Assembly (NCBI RefSeq): GCF_024832785.1
Contig: NZ_CP116615.1
Span: 1,178,001-1,242,000, forward strand
Length of the DNA: 64,000 bases
Direction: 5' to 3'
Source: Fontisphaera persica
GTDB taxonomy: Bacteria > Verrucomicrobiota > Verrucomicrobiia > Limisphaerales > Fontisphaeraceae
Below the pieces are notes generated by a model, which did not search any database, was not told where the DNA came from, and saw nothing but the letters and a program-made list of their open reading frames with translations. The position numbers were made by a program, and so were the translations under genes. Below are positions 1 through 6,119 of this stretch, piece after piece (position 1 is the stretch's first letter; every line of letters starts with the position of its first letter).

Positions 1-1071
1 GAAGCGCCGGTCAATGCACTGCGAACACACTCCGCAATGCGTGTGCGTGTTGCTCGTGTCCCACGTGTGCGCGCAGCTTCTCGAATACGCAATCATCGGC
101 CCGCAGTCCGCCTGGACGATCTTCTTCACCACATCGCCCTTGGTGGTCCACACGAAAGGGTTCTCCACTGCGAACGGCTCGTTGGCCACCAGCGTCAGCA
201 GCTTTTGCAGGCCATCCAGCACCTTGGGGTGTGTCGTTCGCGTGGCGCGTCCGCCCACCACCTGGGCGCACACCGGCAGGTTCAGGCTCACGATTCCGTT
301 TTCATAGAATCGCAGCCGTTTCACCCGCACCATCATGGCCACGGTCGCCCCCAGTGCCGCAAACAGGAACGACCGCGCCCGCTGGGTGTATTCCTTGCCC
401 AGGGTCGAGTCCTTGCTGATGCGCACGTGCATGTGGCTGGGCACATTCGCCCCGGCCTTCGCCGCCAGCAGCCGTTGCAGTTCCTGGTGCTTCAGGCTGA
501 ATTTCGGCGTGGACCGGTGGTTCACCAACAGCACCCGGTGCTTGTTGGTGCAGATTTCCTCAATCGCCCCGGCCAGCGAATCCAGCCCGCCGGAGAACAT
601 CATCACCTGCTCCATCTGCCCGACCGGCCCAGCGTCTCTGTCGAAGTCGAACAACTGTTGCACTTGCGGCGCGTCCTTCGCCGGGTAGAAGCTGAAGTCG
701 TAGAAATCATCCGACAGAAATTCCAGCGTCTCGACCAGCAGCTTCTTCGCCCCTGCCGAGTTCCACAGCTCGGGAACCCGGACCGGAACATGGAAATGAA
801 ATCGCCGCTTCCAGTGCCCGCCAAAGCTGTCCACTTCATGCTGCCCCCGGATCGCGGTCTGGTCGCAGCAATAGACGTAGGCCGCCATTTCGAGGAGGTC
901 TTGAAACTGCGGCGGTATGTCTCGCCACAGCTTTTCATTCAAGTCCTCGATCCTGAGGTTGATATTCTTGCCCCCATGCGTGTCCCACAGGTTCAGGGCC
1001 AGCGTCGGCGTCGCCGCGCTCATTCCGCTCGCCCTGGCTCCCCCGCACAAGATGTGTTTCTCAGTTTCCAT
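1..1071 (-). CDS. QueC-like PP-loop ATPase (QatC/Cap9-type), 3' end cut by window edge
   Basis: This reading frame is open from the ATG at 1071 to the left edge (357 codons, no stop). It has an N-terminal region of about 155 residues, then the PP-loop motif SGGLDS at about residues 160-165. Near the edge is a four-cysteine cluster, one Cys in YSRSC followed by CGVCSQC, which matches the zinc site of QueC (7-cyano-7-deazaguanine synthase). QueC itself is about 230 residues; the long N-terminal extension is more like the QueC-like enzymes of antiphage systems (QatC, type IV CBASS Cap9). The start overlaps the end of the upstream gene by 11 bp (shared ATGGAAACTGA), implying coupled translation. 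No queD, queE or queF is visible, so a tRNA queuosine role is less likely. The ATPase fold is clear; the defence role is inferred. Confidence 0.8.
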   Translation of the reverse strand, partial: METEKHILCGGARASGMSAATPTLALNLWDTHGGKNINLRIEDLNEKLWRDIPPQFQDLLEMAAYVYCCDQTAIRGQHEVDSFGGHWKRRFHFHVPVRVPELWNSAGAKKLLVETLEFLSDDFYDFSFYPAKDAPQVQQLFDFDRDAGPVGQMEQVMMFSGGLDSLAGAIEEICTNKHRVLLVNHRSTPKFSLKHQELQRLLAAKAGANVPSHMHVRISKDSTLGKEYTQRARSFLFAALGATVAMMVRVKRLRFYENGIVSLNLPVCAQVVGGRATRTTHPKVLDGLQKLLTLVANEPFAVENPFVWTTKGDVVKKIVQADCGPMIAYSRSCAHTWDTSNTHTHCGVCSQCIDRRF

Positions 1072-1849
1072 CGCTCTTTGCCCTCATCGCCAATTCGGCC
1101 TTCATTTTCTTCATCGCCACCCAGCCAAACCCTTCGGCGGACTCGCGGGAAATCCTTCCGCCCTCCTCGTAGCGATGCTTCGAGAACCAGTCTGCCCCGA
1201 ACTCTTGCACGATCACGGAAGCCTCTTCGCAGTGCGTTCGCATGGCCTCTTCAAATTGCGCCATCTGGTTCATGGTGGCGAACCGCTGTCCTTCCCCGAC
1301 CTGAGTCCCAAGCGTCTTGGTCAGGAAAAACCCCAACGCTTCGTTGGTCAGCTTGGCCATGAAGTTCCGCGCCAGGTCGCCAAACTCCTTCTTCTTTCCC
1401 AGGTCTCGGAGCGCCCCTGCCACGTCTTCCCGTGTCGGCGTGAAAAGCCCGTGCAGTCTTTCCTGTAGATGGCTGGTGATGGCGCTCACGAGCGCTTTGC
1501 CCGCGATCTCGCCGAAGGTTTGCCCGTCTCTTGTGGCTCTGACCCGCTGGTCCAGCGCCTCGCCCACCGCCAGCGCCACTTCCACCACGGATGTGCTTTC
1601 CGGAATCGCTATCCCCGCCGCCGCCAGTTGCGCCGTCGGGTCTGCCTTGCCGCCTGCCAGCCCCATTTCCACCAGCAGGTTTACCGCCTCGCGGAACCCG
1701 GCGTCCTTTTGCACCAGGGAGAACGCTTTTTCTGCCGCCTTCAGCGTGGCTTGGGCCACTTCTCCCACGTCCGCCCCGTCCGCGACCAGCCGAACGACCT
1801 CTTGCCACTTCCGGGTGGCTGGCAGTGTTCCTATTCGACTATGCCCCAT
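1061..1849 (-). CDS. QatB-like partner protein of the QueC-like enzyme
   Basis: A 262-residue, largely alpha-helical, soluble protein starting MGHSRIGTLPATRKW, with no signal peptide or membrane segment. The start at 1849 was chosen because the residues further upstream look unrelated and the MG-S-R-x-GTLP-x-T-x-x-W pattern reads as a true N-terminus; no clear ribosome binding site is present. Middle and C-terminal parts contain ALVSAITSHLQERL and EFGADWFSKHRYEEGG. The Gly directly after Met and the position before a QueC-like gene recall QatB of the Qat system. From memory, QueC-like enzymes in type IV CBASS attach a deazaguanine to a protein N-terminus, so Gly2 here could be an acceptor; that is inference. 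It is probably co-transcribed with, and coupled to, the QueC-like gene. Confidence 0.6.
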   Translation of the reverse strand: MGHSRIGTLPATRKWQEVVRLVADGADVGEVAQATLKAAEKAFSLVQKDAGFREAVNLLVEMGLAGGKADPTAQLAAAGIAIPESTSVVEVALAVGEALDQRVRATRDGQTFGEIAGKALVSAITSHLQERLHGLFTPTREDVAGALRDLGKKKEFGDLARNFMAKLTNEALGFFLTKTLGTQVGEGQRFATMNQMAQFEEAMRTHCEEASVIVQEFGADWFSKHRYEEGGRISRESAEGFGWVAMKKMKAELAMRAKSDGN

Positions 1850-2164
1850 AGGCGTGGTGGTACGGTCGGACCAGGAGCAGCCGGAGACGGCCTCCAGGTC
1901 CCGCAGGACCGCTACAGTCGCAAACCCCTTTCCCAAATGACGTTGCTCCCGCAAACCTCGACCTGCCAGGCATGGCGCCTCGACATTTTTGCGGGCACTA
2001 CCGGATTGGCCTCAGTAGAACACGTCACAAACCGGCAGCATACATAAAGCCACCCATCCTGGCGACTCCAAAAAAGCCCCAAGTTTCTAATGCCCTGTCA
2101 CCTGCCAGCCCCCGCCCATTCGTCCTATCGCGTCCTGTCCCGTCCCGTCCGCCCCCAGAGAGCC
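1850..2164. other. Intergenic gap between the QueC-like pair and the metal operon
   Basis: No convincing gene on either strand. It should hold the promoter of the leftward QueC-like pair, or only the trailer of the sigma gene. At 2121-2152 there is a run of imperfect CGTCC/TGTCC pentamers. I see no clear hairpin followed by a T-run. No qatA-like ATPase gene is present here, where the Qat order would place it. Confidence 0.6.
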
Positions 2165-2740
2165 TTAGAGCCACCCATCGAGCCGCTCCCGCAGAAACTG
2201 CCGCGCAGCTCCAAGCTCGGACTCGAGGGCCCTCGGATCATTCTGCAACACGGAAGCCGCTTCTGCCACAGTCATTTCTTCCCATTCGCACAGGACAATG
2301 GCTTCATGCATACCCTCGGGCAGCGCTTCCACCGCTGCACGCACCGCCTCCCCGCGCCCGCAGGCGCGATCCAAAGTGACGGCGCCGGTCGGCAAGGTGT
2401 GCCCCAACCCTTCACCCTTGCTATGGGATTCTTCGCTCAGCAACACGTTCGGTTGGCAGGCACGTGCACGTCGTTGCTGCCGGGCCAGGTTCACCGCGAT
2501 GGTGAAAAGCCAGGTTCTGAACTGCTCTTTCGGAGCGAAGCTGGCGCGGCCGCGATAAACACGCGCAAAAGTCTCCTCCGCAAGATCGTTTGCCGCCCTC
2601 TCGTCGCCGAGCATCCCGCATAGGAGCCGAAACACCGCCGGAGCATGCCGATCCATCACGCCATTGAGCCCAGCCCGGTTCCCCTTCACCAGCCGGGCCA
2701 TGTCAGCGCGGTCCTGAACCTCCATGTCAGAAACGTTCAT
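2165..2740 (-). CDS. ECF-family RNA polymerase sigma factor, last gene of the metal operon
   Basis: A 191-residue sigma-70 family (ECF) protein. Region 2 is recognisable in DRHAPAVFRLLCGMLGDE through AEETFARVYRG and FRTWLFTIAVNLARQQRR. Region 4 begins at ALPEGMHEAIVLCEWEEMT. The helix-turn-helix of region 4 is unusual: where ECF proteins normally have EIA-x-x-(L/M)G-x-x-x-GTVKSRL, this one reads EAASVLQNDPRALESEL, so its promoter recognition may be divergent or lost. The start is the ATG at 2740, only 5 nt after the ATPase stop, so the gene belongs to the same transcript as the P-type ATPase. No anti-sigma gene is adjacent. A plausible role is metal-responsive control of the operon, but this is inferred from position only. 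Confidence 0.85.
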   Translation of the reverse strand: MNVSDMEVQDRADMARLVKGNRAGLNGVMDRHAPAVFRLLCGMLGDERAANDLAEETFARVYRGRASFAPKEQFRTWLFTIAVNLARQQRRARACQPNVLLSEESHSKGEGLGHTLPTGAVTLDRACGRGEAVRAAVEALPEGMHEAIVLCEWEEMTVAEAASVLQNDPRALESELGAARQFLRERLDGWL

Positions 2741-2745
2741 GTTAT

Positions 2746-4995
2746 TCAAAGATGAGGGTCTTCCCCACTCACATTCGCCGGCCCGCTGTTGGCTCGCAGC
2801 AGCCTCAGCGCGTTGGCAATGACCACCAGCGTTGCTCCCGTGTCCGCCAGGATGGCCAGCCACAAGCTCGTATGGCCGGTCAATGCCAGCACCAGGAAAA
2901 TGGCTTTCACTCCGAGCGCGAAGCCGATGTTTGCCTGAATCACCCGCACCGTCCGGCGGCCCAGCCGGATCGCCTCCGCCACCTGGCTCAAGTCATCCTG
3001 CATCAGCGCCATGTCCGCCGTCTCAATCGCGGTATCCGTGCCCGCCGCGCCCATCGCAATGCCAACGCTGGCGGCAGCCATCGCCGGCGCGTCGTTCACC
3101 CCATCGCCAATCATGCCCACGTATCGGTGTTGCGCCAACAGCACTTGGACGCGGGAGATCTTCTGGTCCGGCAAGAGGTCGCCGTGTGCCTCATCAATGC
3201 CGGCTTGTCGCGCGATGGCGTCCACCGTGCGCTGGTTGTCGCCGCTGAGCATGACCACCTTCTGCACCCCGGCGGCGTGAAGCGCCTGGATGGCAGAGGC
3301 GGCGTTGGGGCGTATCGTGTCACCCACCGCCAGGATGCCGAGCACTTCGCCGGGGCAGTCCGCGTGCGGCTTGTGCCCGACCACCACCACCGACTGCGCG
3401 TCAGCTTCGATTTCCGCCAGCTTCTGTTCCACAGCCTCCGAACACACCGCCAGTTCGTGCGTGAACCGATGGTTGCCCACGAAGTAGTGATGCCCCTCCA
3501 ATTCCGCTTCCGCCCCGCGCCCGGTCTTTCCCTGGTAGTTCTCGCCGCGTGGAGCCTCGATGCCCTTCTGGCGCGCGTAGTCCACCACCGCTTGCGCCAG
3601 CGGGTGCGTCGAGTGGATGTCAATGGCGGCGGCGATGCGGACCAATTCCGCTTCCGGCCTGCCGTTCATCGGACTTACTTTCGTCACTCGCGGGCGGCCT
3701 TCCGTGATGGTCCCCGTCTTGTCCACGGCCAGCGCCCGGAGCTTGCCGATGGCTTCCAGGAGCGCCCCGCCCTTGATAAGCACTCCTCGCCGCGCCAGCG
3801 CCGTCAGACCGGAGACAATGGCAACGGGTGTCGCGATGACCAGCGCACAAGGGCACGCGATCACCAGCAGGACCAAGGCGCGATACGTCCAAACCGCCCA
3901 TGTCCCGCCGAAGAGCAGGGGTGGCACCAGCAAGACCAGCAGCGCCAGCAGCATCACCGCCGGGGTGTAATACCTGGCAAACACGTCCACGAACCGCTGC
4001 GACGGCGCTTTCTGCGACTGCGCCTCTTCGACCAGGTGGATGATCTTGGCCAGCGTGGTATCGGTGCTGAGCTTCGTCACCCGCACTTCGAGCGACCCTT
4101 CGCCGTTGATCGTCCCGGCGAAGACGGTATCCCCGACTTTCTTCTCCACCGGCATGGATTCACCCGTGATGGGCGCTTGGTTTATCGCTGAGGCCCCCGC
4201 GATGACTTCGCCATCTAACGGAACCCGCGAACCGGACTTCACCGCCACCAGGTCGCCTACCTTGACTTCTCCCACCGGGACTTCCTTAAAACTGTCGCCC
4301 TGCTTGAGCCACGCCGTTTCCGGCGAGAGTTGCATGAGTGACTGAATCGCCCGGCGGGCGCGCGCCACGCTGAACGCCTCCAAGACTTCCGCCACGGCGA
4401 AGAGAAACGTCACCGCCGCCCCTTCCGACCATTCGCCGATGGCCACTGCGCCCACCACGGCGACGGTCATCAGCAGGTTCATGTCGGGCGAGAACCGCCG
4501 CGCCGCCGCCACGGCTTTCGGGAATATGAACCACCCCCCGGCAATGATGGCGATGCCAAACGCCCCCAGAGGAAGGGCTGGCGGCCCCAGCCTGCTCCAT
4601 TGCAGCACCAATCCCAGCCCGGTGAAGGCGCCGGACAAGCCCACCGCAATCAACCGGGACCGTTGCGCGTCCGCAGGCCGGCTGCTCCCGCCGGACGCAA
4701 TCCCCGACGCCTTCAACCCGGCCCTCGCAATCGCCTCGATAAGCTGCCCCTCGCTGACACTCGCTTCGTGAGCGACCGTGACCGTGCCGCCCATCAGGTT
4801 CGCCCGCACTTCTCGAACTCCTGCCAACGGCTTCAACACGCGCTCGATGGCCGCCACTTCATCCGCGCAGTCCATGCCGGTCACGCGCAGTGTGGTCTCC
4901 CTATCACTGCCCGGCCGAGGACGCCCGGAAGGCCGGTTTGAATCACCCGGCGTTCCGCTCGGCCCATGCTCACAGTTCGGGCAGCAGTCGCTCAT
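2746..4995 (-). CDS. cadA: Heavy-metal translocating P-type ATPase (Zn/Cd/Pb type)
   Basis: A 749-residue P1B ATPase that would export divalent soft metals from the cytoplasm. A short Cys-rich N-terminus (SDCCPNCEHG) precedes one HMA-like domain containing GMDCADEV, where the second cysteine of the usual GMDCxxC is missing. Then come membrane helices, the actuator motif TGES, the transport motif CPC in ACPCALVIATP, the phosphorylation site DKTGTITEG, the HP motif STHPLA, and the hinge GDGVNDAPA. CPC plus these signatures fits the CadA/ZntA (Zn2+/Cd2+/Pb2+) group; the exact metal is not proven. ATG at 4995 shares an ATGA overlap with the stop of the small membrane gene upstream, and the ECF sigma gene follows after 5 nt. 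An alternative start further upstream would only add a residue stretch unlike the family. Confidence 0.93.
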   Translation of the reverse strand: MSDCCPNCEHGPSGTPGDSNRPSGRPRPGSDRETTLRVTGMDCADEVAAIERVLKPLAGVREVRANLMGGTVTVAHEASVSEGQLIEAIARAGLKASGIASGGSSRPADAQRSRLIAVGLSGAFTGLGLVLQWSRLGPPALPLGAFGIAIIAGGWFIFPKAVAAARRFSPDMNLLMTVAVVGAVAIGEWSEGAAVTFLFAVAEVLEAFSVARARRAIQSLMQLSPETAWLKQGDSFKEVPVGEVKVGDLVAVKSGSRVPLDGEVIAGASAINQAPITGESMPVEKKVGDTVFAGTINGEGSLEVRVTKLSTDTTLAKIIHLVEEAQSQKAPSQRFVDVFARYYTPAVMLLALLVLLVPPLLFGGTWAVWTYRALVLLVIACPCALVIATPVAIVSGLTALARRGVLIKGGALLEAIGKLRALAVDKTGTITEGRPRVTKVSPMNGRPEAELVRIAAAIDIHSTHPLAQAVVDYARQKGIEAPRGENYQGKTGRGAEAELEGHHYFVGNHRFTHELAVCSEAVEQKLAEIEADAQSVVVVGHKPHADCPGEVLGILAVGDTIRPNAASAIQALHAAGVQKVVMLSGDNQRTVDAIARQAGIDEAHGDLLPDQKISRVQVLLAQHRYVGMIGDGVNDAPAMAAASVGIAMGAAGTDTAIETADMALMQDDLSQVAEAIRLGRRTVRVIQANIGFALGVKAIFLVLALTGHTSLWLAILADTGATLVVIANALRLLRANSGPANVSGEDPHL

Positions 4996-5243
4996 GGCTT
5001 TGCTTCCGTTCTCACGCTTCCATCCGGCTGCACACCGGAGCGGATATGGTTGGTCCGGCTCTCGCTCCGCTGGTGGCGGAGGTGCCGTTGATGCCGTTGC
5101 CACCCGATGAAAAACATGTCGGCCACCACCGCCCCAACCATGAGCAGAGCGATCCCTACGATCATCCAGACGCTTTTCCGGCGCTCTATGCGCTCGCGTG
5201 CCGCCTTGCGCGCCGCCACTTCAGGTGCTTTGGCCTTGCTCAT
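4992..5243 (-). CDS. Small single-pass membrane protein in the metal operon
   Basis: An 83-residue protein: a basic Ala/Arg/Lys-rich N-terminal stretch (residues 1-23), one hydrophobic segment at about residues 25-46 (WMIVGIALLMVGAVVADMFF), and a polar, His/Arg-rich tail (GWQRHQRHLRHQRSES). No known family recognised. The charge distribution predicts the basic N-terminus inside and the His-rich tail outside, which might bind metal, but that is inference. The start at 5243 overlaps the end of the CBM48 gene by 23 bp, and the stop overlaps the ATPase start (ATGA), so all three are likely co-translated. I chose ATG 5243 because it leaves a normal short leader before the membrane segment. Confidence 0.6.
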   Translation of the reverse strand: MSKAKAPEVAARKAARERIERRKSVWMIVGIALLMVGAVVADMFFIGWQRHQRHLRHQRSESRTNHIRSGVQPDGSVRTEAKP

Positions 5244-5538
5244 GTTGGGCCGGCACTTCCAGCACCGAGTTGAAGCCGCCGTAAACATTGGGGGTCTGTT
5301 CCGCCGCCGCCGGGTCCGACCGCCATTCCCCATCCACCACCAGGCAGTATTCGTAACGGCCCGGCGGCAGGGACAACGCTTTCACCCAGCGGCCCTCGCC
5401 CAGCGCGAGCATAGGCGTGGCGGTGGGGTTCCAGTCGTTGAATGTTCCCCCGATGAAGATGGCTTGCGCCTGATCATCATGGAACTCGATGCGGGAGCAC
5501 GGCCGTTTCACCTGTAATGTCTTCGTTTTTCTTCTCAT
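5221..5538 (-). CDS. Stand-alone AMPK/CBM48-type glycogen-binding-like domain protein
   Basis: 105 residues that are essentially one early-set (E-set) domain of the isoamylase-N/CBM48/AMPK-beta type. The hallmarks are IFIGGTFNDWNP, then ALGEGRWVKALSLPPGRYEY and VVDGEWRSDP, and the ending NVYGGFNSVLEV. Such domains bind alpha-glucans or mediate protein contacts; no catalytic domain is attached and there is no signal peptide. Its place between a PII-like gene and a metal ATPase gene is odd and gives no carbohydrate context. It overlaps the next gene by 23 bp, so it is a genuine operon member. A regulatory or scaffolding role in the metal system would be a guess. Confidence 0.8.
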   Translation of the reverse strand: MRRKTKTLQVKRPCSRIEFHDDQAQAIFIGGTFNDWNPTATPMLALGEGRWVKALSLPPGRYEYCLVVDGEWRSDPAAAEQTPNVYGGFNSVLEVPAQHEQGQST

Positions 5539-5779
5539 GGTTGGTCCATTTTTTGCCGGTTACATGTCCCCCAACACCCGCCGCGACTTCGGTTGCTCCC
5601 GGAGCGGCCGGAAATGGGCGGTTGGGGTGCTGGGGAAAGCGTCCGGGCAGCGGTCGGGTTCGAGATGAGGGCAATGACAACGCAAAAAACTGAATTGTCG
5701 TCGAACTCAATCGGAATCGCCCAGCGAGGCGGCTCGTGGGCCGCCTCCCTCACCGCCCGCTCATGTGACTTGATTCCCT

Positions 5780-6088
5780 TCACTGATGCTTGTCCTTCTC
5801 ACCCGTCCGAATCTTGACCGTCTGCTCGACAGGAATGACGACAATACGTCCATCCCCGGCCAGGCCGGTGTGCGCCGCTTTCTGGATGGCTTGCACTACC
5901 GGTTCCACCAACCCATCGGGCACCATGATTTCCAGTTTGGTCTTCACCACCTGGTCGAACGTGCCTTGCTCAGCGGATAATCCGTTGGCCGTGGAAACAG
6001 TCATGGCCGGCAGGTCTTTGATTTGACGCAGGGCCTGGACGACCTCTTCCAGGCGCGAGGGCTTGATGATGGCTTTGATTTCTTTCAT
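5780..6088 (-). CDS. PII-like signalling protein of the metal-efflux operon
   Basis: A 102-residue PII-family protein. It starts MKEIKAIIKPSRLEEVVQAL, has the C-terminal signature TGLAGDGRIVVIPVEQTVKI, and ends RTGEKDKHQ. In the T-loop region (TANGLSAEQGTFDQVVKTK) there is no tyrosine at the place where GlnB/GlnK are uridylylated, so GlnD control is unlikely. A distinct PII-like group has been described next to RND heavy-metal pump genes, and the setting 31 bp behind czcA matches it. ATG 6088 gives the conserved N-terminus. It could sense metal, nucleotide or 2-oxoglutarate and tune the pump; which one cannot be told from sequence. Confidence 0.88.
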   Translation of the reverse strand: MKEIKAIIKPSRLEEVVQALRQIKDLPAMTVSTANGLSAEQGTFDQVVKTKLEIMVPDGLVEPVVQAIQKAAHTGLAGDGRIVVIPVEQTVKIRTGEKDKHQ

Positions 6089-6119
6089 GGCATTTCTTTC
6101 GTTGAATATTCCCCTCGGG

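Noticed and set aside
1-1071. QueC-like gene as a plain queuosine biosynthesis gene
   Set aside because: The product is much longer than QueC, no queD/queE/queF is adjacent in view, and it is coupled to an unrelated partner on a mobile island. Not fully excluded because the 3' side is cut.
37-1362. Long plus-strand open frame (441 codons) over the QueC-like pair
   Set aside because: Its translation is rich in Arg, His and Pro with no family features, while the minus strand has PP-loop and zinc motifs over the same bases.
5535-5783. Possible 82-codon gene between the CBM48 gene and the PII-like gene
   Set aside because: No recognisable motif, odd composition, and a start inside the PII-like gene's end; treated as a 241-bp spacer.
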